Assembly: GCA_002428405.1 (NCBI GenBank)
Contig: DIWD01000034.1
Location: 981 to 25,563, forward strand
Length of the DNA: 24,583 bases
Reading direction: 5' to 3'
From: a bacterium UBA6115
Lineage (GTDB): Bacteria > Bacillota_A > Clostridia > Christensenellales > Aristaeellaceae
The notes beneath the pieces are model-generated. The model was not told where the DNA came from, did not search any database, and was given only the letters and a program-made list of their open reading frames with translations. Positions 14,472-20,780 of this stretch are shown here, in pieces; position 1 is the first letter of the stretch, and every line of letters begins with the position of its first letter. The translations under genes were made by a program, and so were the position numbers.

Positions 14472-15026
14472 CTATTTTGGTATGTGATCTGGGATTATTG
14501 TATTTGGCAATGGGCTGACCTTTACCTTCATGCGATACTTTTTAACGGGCGTCTGGACATCTACAGAAAAGATTTCCTCCTTTTCGATCACAGGGCCGTG
14601 CAGAAATACAGCAAAACCTGACACATGGCCATAAGGTGGGATGCGTAGTTGATCTAGAATATTTTCAGAGCGCAAGTTGTAGGGGATGTAATGCTGATCA
14701 TCGTTCTTCAATTTTAAGGATATTCCGTCTTTATTTCGGTAATCGGGGACATCATACGATTCTGGAGTGTATTTTTTACCTTGTTTATCAATCAGAACGA
14801 TGCGTGTGACGGACACCTCAGAATTCGCCTTATTGCTAATAAGCATGCGAAAGAATAGACAATCATATCGATCATACATGACAAACGGAAACGCATATGC
14901 GTCTTCACTTAAATCCTGTTCCACCGAGAGGCTGACCCGCTCACGCCAAATAGAAAGTGCTTGTAAAGACAGGCTCAACAAAGACAGTAAAAGTGCTATT
15001 AAGCCTATTTTGAGCTCTAGCGACAC
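14472..15026 (-). CDS. Unrecognised single-span membrane protein (184 aa)
   Basis: It starts at a GTG at 15026, with a textbook AGGAGGTG at 15032-15039, so it is surely translated. One hydrophobic helix spans about residues 5-27 (LIALLLSLLSLSLQALSIW). A soluble domain of about 155 residues follows, rich in alternating strands (FRMLISNKANSEVSVTRIVL, then VFLHGPVIEKEEIFSVDV, then YRMKVKVSP). It could be a beta-sandwich, but I name no family. Composition is AT-rich like its neighbour at 13707. The 165-bp gap between them holds no strong terminator, so they may be co-transcribed. A minus-strand TATAAT lies upstream near 15043-15048 without a good -35. Confidence 0.75.
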   Translation of the reverse strand: MSLELKIGLIALLLSLLSLSLQALSIWRERVSLSVEQDLSEDAYAFPFVMYDRYDCLFFRMLISNKANSEVSVTRIVLIDKQGKKYTPESYDVPDYRNKDGISLKLKNDDQHYIPYNLRSENILDQLRIPPYGHVSGFAVFLHGPVIEKEEIFSVDVQTPVKKYRMKVKVSPLPNTIIPDHIPK

Positions 15027-15117
15027 AACCTCACCTCCTTTTTAATTATATCACACCATGAACACGGACGCTCACTGAACTTATCTCCATATTTCCCTTA
15101 TGTATCAATGGATTTTT

Positions 15118-15191
15118 GGACGATTGTCCTGCTGGCGCATCTGAGCGAGACAATCTCCCGCAAGGAGTCGCTGTCATTCCCAATCCGCAGG
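15118..15191 (+). repeat. Dispersed 74-bp intergenic repeat, copy 1
   Basis: This segment aligns without gaps to 17123-17196, with 52 of 74 bases identical by hand count. Shared blocks include GGACGATTG at the start, CCGC..GGAG in the middle and ATCCGCAGG at the end. Similarity continues weakly for ~35 bases (AGGCAG region). Neither copy lies in a gene and both face the same way. Confidence 0.6.
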
Positions 15192-15234
15192 GTGGCGCTT
15201 GCTCGCGTCTTATCAAACAGGCAGAATGGATGCC

Positions 15235-15486
15235 TCAAACATCAGTAAACCCGTGGCCGGATCTTCTTTTATCGTCAAAGAACCGCCCCTTGACGATTGC
15301 GATACGATCACATGAAAAGTATGCAATTCCATTGTTTCGGAGTACAATAACCGGCAGGCAAAACTTCGTATGTAAAATGTTCAGCAAACTCATACTCCCC
15401 TTATCCCTGAAGCCGGAGGCCGGATGCATGCCAGACAAGCCTGAAGCAAAGGGATTGCTTGGAAACACGTACAGTTTACTGATCAC
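15235..15486 (-). CDS. Doubtful 83-aa open frame or gene remnant
   Basis: In the 600-bp stretch 15027-15628, which has no convincing gene, this minus-strand frame is the only one with a protein-like run (TKFCLPVIVLRNNGIAYFS, then DRIAIVKGRFFDDKRRSG). Its first codon is GTG with no ribosome site, and I know no matching family. It may be the tail of a decayed gene or chance. Treat as a placeholder. Confidence 0.2.
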   Translation of the reverse strand: MISKLYVFPSNPFASGLSGMHPASGFRDKGSMSLLNILHTKFCLPVIVLRNNGIAYFSCDRIAIVKGRFFDDKRRSGHGFTDV

Positions 15487-15628
15487 AAAAGCGGTGTTCA
15501 GTCCTTAACAGCGGGCGCCGCGGCCTGCAATGCGGAGATGGATAGATCCCTGGGATTTTTTCTGCCATCGGGCAAGATGTCAACAAACGGGAAGCGATCG
15601 GCAAATTGGAACTTAAGAGGATCTGAGG

Positions 15629-15997
15629 ATGAACATAGAGGCTTTTTGGAGAGATGTTCTGTCGCAGAACAGGGAGCGGCTGATGACTTATTTTGCCCCG
15701 GATGCTGTTATCCGCTGGCATTGTTCCAATGAGCAGTTCACCGTGGATGAGTTTATCCGCGTCAACTGTGACTATCCGGGTGAATGGGACGGGCAGATTG
15801 AGAGAATGGAAGCGCTTGATGAACAGATCATTACGGTTGTCAGGGTGTATCCGCAAAACCATTCGGCCTCCTTTCACGCGGTCAGTTTTTTCAAGATGAA
15901 AGATGACAGAATTGCGTCGCTGGATGAATACTGGGCAGACGATAATGACGCGCCTGAATGGCGAAAGAGCATGCGTATAGGACGGCCGATCCGATAA
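15629..15997 (+). CDS. NTF2-like / SnoaL-type protein (122 aa)
   Basis: This small alpha+beta barrel protein is of the nuclear-transport-factor-2-like superfamily. The helix MNIEAFWRDVLSQNRERLMTYF is followed by FAPDAVIRWHCSNEQFTVDEFIR, then strand pairs ending in HAVSFFKMKDDRIASLDEYWADD. The closing EYW-DD pattern is typical of SnoaL/DUF4440-like members whose barrel binds small hydrophobic molecules or acts as an isomerase or hydrolase. His and Asp residues in the cavity (RWHC, EYWADD) could be functional, but no reaction can be named. AGAGG lies eight bases before the ATG. It is followed after 27 bp by the start of a decayed acetyltransferase. Confidence 0.8.
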   Translation: MNIEAFWRDVLSQNRERLMTYFAPDAVIRWHCSNEQFTVDEFIRVNCDYPGEWDGQIERMEALDEQIITVVRVYPQNHSASFHAVSFFKMKDDRIASLDEYWADDNDAPEWRKSMRIGRPIR

Positions 15998-16024
15998 ACA
16001 CGAATGCGCCTGGGGGATAAAAAA

Positions 16025-16120
16025 ATGGAAACGGATCATATGATCCAAGGCGAGAAAATCATATTGAGGCCCCGGAGGCGTTCCGACGCGCCATTCTTTG
16101 TTCATTGGTATAATCAACCT
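16025..16120 (+). pseudogene. GNAT acetyltransferase remnant (first ~32 residues only)
   Basis: From the ATG at 16025 (or 16040) the translation reads as the start of a GNAT N-acetyltransferase: MIQGEKIILRPRRRSDAPFF, then VHWYNQP, which is the usual first strand and helix. After HWYNQP the sequence no longer resembles the fold and runs out of frame into the next gene's leader. The acetyl-CoA site (Q/RxxGxG/A) is absent. The catalytic body has been deleted, and what remains leads directly to the ribosome site of the cyclase-like gene. Confidence 0.55.
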
Positions 16121-16169
16121 GTGAATTCTGTCAATCGCATCTATATCAGCACAAGGAGCAGATCAGGCT

Positions 16170-17102
16170 ATGACGATCATAGACATTCTCATGAAACGGG
16201 ATCCCTCTGTAAAGCGCATGACGCTCAAATACCTGATGGATCAGCCGGCACCCTATGTGACGGATGGCTGGATCGCCCGATTCCTTGAGGCGTTCGACCA
16301 AAAGAAGGGGATGTGGGGAGGCGGCATTTACGGGCCCAAATGGATCTCAACATTTTATACCCTCAGGGATCTCACCAGCCTTGAAATCGATCCGGACCAC
16401 CCCATATACCAGCGGGGACTGAAGACCCTGGCTGAGCATATGTGGGAACCCGAGCGGCCAAAAATCACCGACGAGTGCGTCATTGCCATGCTGACTAGCA
16501 TGATGGTTTACGGAAGACAGAGTCCAGGGACTGTTGAAGAGATGATCTCCTGCCTGGCGGGGAAACAGATGCCTGACGGGGGATGGAACTGCGACGCCTC
16601 ACGGCCCTCTGTCCGGGTCAAGCCGCGCAGCAGTTCCGTTCATACCACTTTATCCGTTTTGGAGGCATACCATGATTATGACAGCGCGGGGTCTGTCAAA
16701 TCCATTGGGATGGTGCGGAAACAGTCGGCTGAAGGGCGGGAGTACCTGCTCAGGAAACGCCTGATGCGAAGGGAATCCAACGGTGAACTGATCTTCAGCA
16801 CCATCACTGAGTATCACTTCCCAGAGAGGTGGAAATACGACGTCCTGAAGTCCCTGGTGTATTTCGCCTCCGCAGGACACCCCTATGATCCGAGGATGGC
16901 GGAGGCCCTTGATCTCCTCAAGGCGAGGCTGTGCAAGGGCTATCTGGGCCGGGGCTCCGCCCATGGCGGCAGGCTGCATTTTAAAATGGAAACGGGAAAA
17001 CTGGGCCTAATGAACACTTTGCGTGGATTGAGGGTGCTGAAAACCTATGATCCGGAAACATACAGGAAGGTCATCAGCATGGAGATGCCGGATTTTGATT
17101 AA
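16170..17102 (+). CDS. Squalene-cyclase/prenyltransferase-like alpha-alpha barrel protein (310 aa)
   Basis: It appears to be an alpha/alpha-toroid protein related to terpenoid cyclases and prenyltransferase beta subunits. Evidence is the QMPDGGWNCD segment (133-142), a QW-motif-like turn, followed by SSVHTTLSVLEAYHDY as in barrel repeats. A second similar turn is GMWGGGIYGPKWISTFYTL (48-66), and a third is GRGSAHGGRLHFKMETG near the end. No DxDD catalytic motif of squalene-hopene cyclases is visible, so an enzyme of that type is unlikely. Members in Clostridia are uncharacterised. AAGGAG lies about ten bases before the ATG at 16170. It could be co-transcribed with the NTF2-like gene. Confidence 0.75.
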   Translation: MTIIDILMKRDPSVKRMTLKYLMDQPAPYVTDGWIARFLEAFDQKKGMWGGGIYGPKWISTFYTLRDLTSLEIDPDHPIYQRGLKTLAEHMWEPERPKITDECVIAMLTSMMVYGRQSPGTVEEMISCLAGKQMPDGGWNCDASRPSVRVKPRSSSVHTTLSVLEAYHDYDSAGSVKSIGMVRKQSAEGREYLLRKRLMRRESNGELIFSTITEYHFPERWKYDVLKSLVYFASAGHPYDPRMAEALDLLKARLCKGYLGRGSAHGGRLHFKMETGKLGLMNTLRGLRVLKTYDPETYRKVISMEMPDFD

Positions 17103-17122
17103 CGGAAGGGGTTAAGTTTCCC

Positions 17123-17196
17123 GGACGATTGCCCTGCCGATGTCACTGATGCGGACAACCTGCCGCGGGGAGGCGTCGGCTTTCCTCATCCGCAGG
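17123..17196 (+). repeat. Dispersed 74-bp intergenic repeat, copy 2
   Basis: This is the partner of the repeat at 15118-15191, in the same orientation, starting 20 bp after the stop of the cyclase-like gene. It is of equal length with no gaps and about 70 per cent identity. It encodes no protein and carries no obvious terminator. Confidence 0.6.
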
Positions 17197-17330
17197 ACAC
17201 TTGGCCTTTTGTTGTCAGGCAGGCAAAGGAATCCCCAGGAAACGTATCATCACACCCCGTATAATTCCTGTGACATGTGTGTTTTTGCCGTGCCTGTCCG
17301 CGTTTTGCTGAAATTTAATCCGGCAACAGA

Positions 17331-17359
17331 TTGACAATCCAAATATCCGGCATTATAGT
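17331..17359 (+). promoter_or_regulatory. Near-consensus sigma-A promoter driving the RNHCP leader
   Basis: A perfect TTGACA (17331-17336), exactly 17 bases, then TATAGT (17354-17359). The predicted start is about 17365-17367, roughly 300 bases before the RNHCP start codon. It points away from the repeat and the cyclase-like gene. Confidence 0.78.
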
Positions 17360-17365
17360 CACAAA

Positions 17366-17497
17366 CGGACCGCGCAAGGCAGGCGGCATGGGTCGCGAGG
17401 CAGAATGTATGACAGGCGTCAAGCGCCGCCGCAAGGGCAGGGTCACAAGTGTGCCCGGTCAGCGGTCCGGTATCGTCAGGACCGGAAGGAACCGATA
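17366..17497 (+). ncRNA. Candidate structured leader RNA upstream of the RNHCP gene
   Basis: Starting at the predicted +1, CGGACCGC (17366-17373) pairs perfectly with GCGGTCCG (17462-17469), closing a ~104-nt domain. Inside it GGCGGC/GCCGCC (17382-17387 with 17425-17430) and GGGCA/TGCCC (17435-17439 with 17452-17456) would make a three-way junction. The 3' closing strand can instead pair downstream: CGGTCC (17463-17468) with GGACCG (17479-17484). This gives two exclusive states. A further hairpin TATCG/CGATA (17471-17475 with 17493-17497) holds a GGAA tetraloop. No T-run follows, so transcriptional termination is not the obvious output. No known riboswitch core is recognised. Confidence 0.45.
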
Positions 17498-17549
17498 AAG
17501 ATATTAAGCACAGGATGCTTGATAGAATACAAAAAAGGAGATTTGCTGT

Positions 17550-17588
17550 TTGAAGAATATGAAAATGAAAAAGGAAATTGCACTCTGA
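17550..17588 (+). CDS. Possible 12-codon leader peptide ORF
   Basis: A strong AAAGGAG (to 17540) is followed after nine bases by TTG, then 11 further codons and TGA, giving a lysine-rich peptide (KNMKMKKEIAL after the first residue). It lies in the long leader 79 bases before the RNHCP start. A ribosome site this good with no other gene to serve is the main support. It may be chance. Confidence 0.28.
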   Translation: MKNMKMKKEIAL

Positions 17589-17666
17589 CCGGGAGGTTGG
17601 TGTGCAATCCAAAAGACACGCCTCCCATAGATAGGATAATAATGCATTCTATCAGGAGGTCACCCG

Positions 17667-18092
17667 GTGAACAGGGAAAACAAGAGGAAACTCTACGAAA
17701 AAGGGTACTTTAAGAATCACCCGTGCAACGATCCCTTTACATGCAAGGTATGCGGAAGACTGGTCGTCCCTGAGGGATCAGGAAGCAATCACCGCAACCA
17801 TTGCCCGAACTGCCTCACTAGCCTTCATGTCGACATAGAACCCGGAGACAGGGAATCCGACTGCGGCGGCTATATGGATCCCATCGCGGTGTGGGTGCGA
17901 AGCAATGGGGAATGGGCCATCATCCACCGGTGCCGCAGATGCGGGGCACTCAGTTCAAACGGCGTGGCCGCGGACGACAATTCGATGAAGCTGATGTCGC
18001 TGGCGATGAAACCACTGGCATTGCCGCCATTTCCAATTGAACGGATCCAGGAACTGACAAGGATGATGGGCGGAGACGGAAGAATCGAATAG
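17667..18092 (+). CDS. RNHCP-domain zinc-ribbon protein (141 aa)
   Basis: The hallmark HRNHCPNCLTSLHVD is at residues 42-56, followed by PGDRESDCGG, then MDPIAVWVRSNGEWAIIHRC and RCGALSSNGVAADDN, the full RNHCP family pattern. Paired cysteines (26/29, 46/49, 89/92, plus Cys66) suggest two zinc ribbons. The family is small, bacterial and without known function; nucleic-acid binding is a guess from the fold. GTG at 17667 is chosen because AGGAGGT (17654-17660) lies six bases before it. It has its own promoter and ~300-nt leader, and ends at a strong terminator, so it is a monocistronic unit with unusually elaborate upstream control. Confidence 0.9.
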   Translation: MNRENKRKLYEKGYFKNHPCNDPFTCKVCGRLVVPEGSGSNHRNHCPNCLTSLHVDIEPGDRESDCGGYMDPIAVWVRSNGEWAIIHRCRRCGALSSNGVAADDNSMKLMSLAMKPLALPPFPIERIQELTRMMGGDGRIE

Positions 18093-18114
18093 CCCATTTT
18101 CAAGTGACGGACGG

Positions 18115-18147
18115 CACAGTGCGGCTTACGCCGCACTGTGTTTTTTT
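18115..18147 (+). terminator. Rho-independent terminator of the RNHCP gene
   Basis: CACAGTGCGGC (18115-18125) and GCCGCACTGTG (18130-18140) form a perfect 11-bp stem with a TTAC loop, followed by seven T. It lies 22 bases after the stop codon. The following 215 bases to 18362 hold no gene; only a spaced 8-bp inverted repeat (TGCAATCC at 18213, GGATTGCA at 18279) is visible. Confidence 0.93.
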
Positions 18148-18362
18148 GTGAACACCGCAAACATAAATCATCCTGTAGGCATTAATGACACGGAAAAGGC
18201 CCCTTGTCTAACTGCAATCCTGCCGGCTTGGAGCAACTGTGATCCCTTCTTTCCTTTTCAGCCACCCCAATACATCTGGATTGCAATTCTAAAGGTAAAA
18301 TCGAAATAACTCAGGGAAGTAAGGTAACAGGAAATAGACAGAAGATTGTATGGTGTCTTGAC

Positions 18363-19145
18363 TTATGGAGATACTTCTGGCCGTTTATGCGGCGGGACTT
18401 TTCTTATATGAGCATTCCTTTCTTGTGCAATTTCATTCACTAAAACACCTTCATCAGTTATACCGCTGCCATAATACACTATGAATCCCTTCCCTTCCGC
18501 GGCATGAACAAAAGAAAACTCAATAAAATCCTCTTTGTGCTCAGGCTCTCTGTTCCCTACTTTCGAACGCTCAGTACATGTGACTGCAAAGATTTTCATT
18601 TCACCATTTAAACAGAAACCGATGTCTGCCGGGAAAAATGGAATATTCAAATCTTTGAATGTATCTGTGAATAGATCAGCAAGCTCTGCACGCTGTCCGT
18701 CAAACTCTTCGCCGAATTCCGAGAGGATGCAAAATTTGGGACGTAATGCATCCACTAGACTGATCATGCCGTTTCGCCCCAAATGATCTTTGTAATAAGC
18801 CCTGCCGTCTTCCAGACGGTCATCATCGAAATTCCTCTCTCTCGTTTTGAATCCCCCAAGATGCGCCAGCAGTGCGATTGGCTTGTCAGGTGATTGCAGC
18901 TTGCTTCGGATTTTTTGGTATTCCTGTGCGATTCTTGGTGTAAAGCCAGTGTCGCCAGTATAGACTAAGGCGAAATCGAAAAATTCAATCACAAACCCCA
19001 GTGCGTCACAGTCGGAAATCAAATCAAAATGTCTTGCAGGTATGGGAATGATCATGATTTCCTTATCGTTTATTTTGCATTTGATAGGGATCTGATCCGG
19101 ACTCAACACATGAACGCGGTAGTCACCGGTCTGCTTGAGATCCAA
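18363..19145 (-). CDS. C-terminal half of a metallo-beta-lactamase-fold protein, split off by a frameshift
   Basis: This frame continues the metallo-beta-lactamase fold that begins in the overlapping upstream gene. It carries the later metal-site motifs: ARHFDLISDCD, LVYTGDTGF (metal-bridging Asp) and LLAHLGG (His). It lacks the HxHxDH motif, which lies in the upstream half. There is no proper start: the first usable codon is a TTG at 19145 with no ribosome site, and the frame is open only from about 19160, just after the A-run where the other frame should cross over. So this is the end of one ~714-residue protein and is probably not made on its own unless ribosomes or polymerase slip. Confidence 0.75.
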   Translation of the reverse strand: MDLKQTGDYRVHVLSPDQIPIKCKINDKEIMIIPIPARHFDLISDCDALGFVIEFFDFALVYTGDTGFTPRIAQEYQKIRSKLQSPDKPIALLAHLGGFKTRERNFDDDRLEDGRAYYKDHLGRNGMISLVDALRPKFCILSEFGEEFDGQRAELADLFTDTFKDLNIPFFPADIGFCLNGEMKIFAVTCTERSKVGNREPEHKEDFIEFSFVHAAEGKGFIVYYGSGITDEGVLVNEIAQERNAHIRKVPPHKRPEVSP

Positions 19146-20506
19146 TATGGCAGCGTGTTTTTAAAAGCACTTAATGAAAGATAGATATCAATCACTTTTC
19201 GCCGGTTGTTATAACGAATTGAAAATTCTGAGTTCAGGAAATCGTAAATCTCATTTTCCGTTTTTTTCATCAAGCCTGGAATTTTTTCATCACTGGCTTC
19301 CTCAATGAGAATCTTTACGACATTATCTTTAACTTCTGAATTATATACATGCAGTAGAGTAAGAATGGACTCGAGATCCGCGTCGTGGTCATTATGCGCG
19401 TGGGAAATGAAGACCTTACTGATTTGGCTGAATGTGAATTCCGCTTCCATGAAGTTTTCAATGAAGTCAAAACCAGGATCAAATACAATTCCGCTTTCTC
19501 CGAGGTGCAAGAAGTAGCCACCCCCTCGGCAAGAAATTCCATTGTTTGCAATGATAGGTGTGTAGGAGTTCCAGCGGCGAAGGACGTAGAATTGTGGAAT
19601 ACTGATTCCGGGTGAAACTTGATCAACTGTGAATTGCTTGAAGCCCTTTTTCTTTTCCTCTGATTTTTCCTCTATTTTCTTACTTATGGAATTCTCATGA
19701 AATTGTCTGATGCGACTGATTAGCGGATTTAGTTTTACAGAATATTCGTCAGATGGCCAAACATCCGGTTTTTCCTTGCCTTCCTTGAATCTTCTAATTG
19801 CCTTTTCGAGTTTTGTGCTCTTTTGAGAAGGTGCTTGATTCTTCGCTGTGATTCTTTTCATACCCAAACGAGTTAGGAAATGAGTAGAATTATTCTTTAA
19901 ACATTCCTCATAGTCTCTTAATGCCAGTTCTTCTCTATCTGTTGTTTCATACAAGAGGCCTCGATTATAGTGATATATAGCGTTGTCTGGATCAATCTCT
20001 ATGGCTTGGCTATAAGATTGAAGCGCTTCCTCGTATCGCTTAAGATAATAAAACACATTGCCTTTGCCAGTATAGGCATATGCAAAATCGGGCTTCAGTT
20101 TAATTGCGTGGTCATAACAGCGAAGCGCTTCCTCGTATCGCTTCAGTTTATATAAAGTAACGGCTTTGTTGTAATAGGCTACCGTATAATCGGGTTTCAG
20201 TACAATTGCGCGGTCATAACAGGCAATTGCTTCTTCGTATTGCTTTAATCCATCATAAACATTTCCGAGATAATTATAGGCTTTTGGATATTTCGAATCC
20301 AGAGAAATTGAATGATTCAAGTCTTCAAGCGCATGCTCAAAATCACCTTTCCCCCACCTAGCTCTTCCCCGGGCATAGAAAGACAGCACTTCCTTCGGCC
20401 AGCGCTTCACAATATTTTCAGCAATAGACAGGGCTTCATCCCAGTTTTCACTTTCGCAGAATGCTTCCACTTGCTGTACCAGACTATTTAGTTCTTTACT
20501 GCTCAC
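19103..20506 (-). CDS. TPR-repeat protein with N-terminal half of a metallo-beta-lactamase fold (frameshifted)
   Basis: Five TPR units of 34 residues follow a short helical start (about residues 40-210 from this start), each with the A/G-Y-E-A-P pattern (YEEALRCYDHAIKLKPD and similar). Two adjacent units share an exact 21-bp DNA stretch 102 bp apart (20021 and 20123), a sign of recent repeat duplication. A basic, lysine-rich linker leads to a metallo-beta-lactamase domain whose HxHxDH motif reads SHAHNDHDAD. The frame ends at 19103 after an unrelated tail, because the reading frame is lost at an A5 run (19158-19162); one extra A would join it to the 18363-19145 frame. GTG at 20506 is preferred: GGGGG lies nine bases ahead, and the promoter start leaves no room for a ribosome site at the ATG at 20551. 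Confidence 0.8.
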   Translation of the reverse strand: MSSKELNSLVQQVEAFCESENWDEALSIAENIVKRWPKEVLSFYARGRARWGKGDFEHALEDLNHSISLDSKYPKAYNYLGNVYDGLKQYEEAIACYDRAIVLKPDYTVAYYNKAVTLYKLKRYEEALRCYDHAIKLKPDFAYAYTGKGNVFYYLKRYEEALQSYSQAIEIDPDNAIYHYNRGLLYETTDREELALRDYEECLKNNSTHFLTRLGMKRITAKNQAPSQKSTKLEKAIRRFKEGKEKPDVWPSDEYSVKLNPLISRIRQFHENSISKKIEEKSEEKKKGFKQFTVDQVSPGISIPQFYVLRRWNSYTPIIANNGISCRGGGYFLHLGESGIVFDPGFDFIENFMEAEFTFSQISKVFISHAHNDHDADLESILTLLHVYNSEVKDNVVKILIEEASDEKIPGLMKKTENEIYDFLNSEFSIRYNNRRKVIDIYLSLSAFKNTLPYWISSRPVTTAFMC

Positions 20507-20568
20507 GTCAATGAACCCCCACACTGATGAAATCGGTAGAACATGATACATATAGCAGAATCATAAGC

Positions 20569-20597
20569 ACTATAACTGTTTTCTGTGAGTCTGTAAA
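20569..20597 (-). promoter_or_regulatory. Promoter of the TPR/metallo-beta-lactamase gene
   Basis: The minus strand reads TTTACA (20592-20597), 17 bases, then TATAGT (20569-20574). Transcription would start near 20562, giving a ~55-base leader to the GTG at 20506. An intact promoter in front of a frameshifted gene suggests recent damage or programmed slippage. Confidence 0.68.
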
Positions 20598-20780
20598 CAT
20601 TCCGATATATATTGGTCGTTCCGATCTGTCTTCTTCTTAAAACCGTGTGCATTTCATGCCAAACCGCGTCGCCGCATCGGATTTCTCTTTGCCCTGCTTT
20701 TGATACGGGAAGGTTCTTACATATCAGCTACGTCGCCAGGGAGACTGCTCTTTGATATTCTCAGGCAACTGCCTGTTTTC

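Noticed and set aside
15116..15508. Plus-strand 130-aa open frame
   Set aside because: It runs through the dispersed repeat, has no ribosome site and shows no protein-like pattern.
15476..16117. Minus-strand 213-aa open frame
   Set aside because: It is the antisense shadow of the NTF2-like gene and the acetyltransferase remnant, both with proper protein features on the plus strand.
17471..17497. SRP (4.5S/scRNA) domain IV, because of GTCAGGACCGGAAGGAA with a GGAA tetraloop
   Set aside because: The 5' side CAGG and the tetraloop match, but the 3' side lacks the conserved AGCA and the closing triplet is ACC/GGA instead of UCC/GGA. No outer stem pairs around it as an SRP RNA would need.
17250..17612. 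Minus-strand 120-aa Cys-rich open frame as a gene
   Set aside because: It lies antisense to a strong promoter and leader, has no ribosome site, and its cysteine spacing fits no family I know.
18213..18286. Spaced 8-bp inverted repeat TGCAATCC/GGATTGCA as an element boundary
   Set aside because: Arms are short and 58 bp apart, with no flanking duplication or gene between them; chance is likely.
19158..19166. Programmed -1 ribosomal frameshift site in the TPR/hydrolase gene
   Set aside because: The in-frame codons TTT AAA AAC do not form an X XXY YYZ heptamer, and a -1 slip would place TAA in the site. A lost A in the run is simpler, though polymerase slippage is not excluded.
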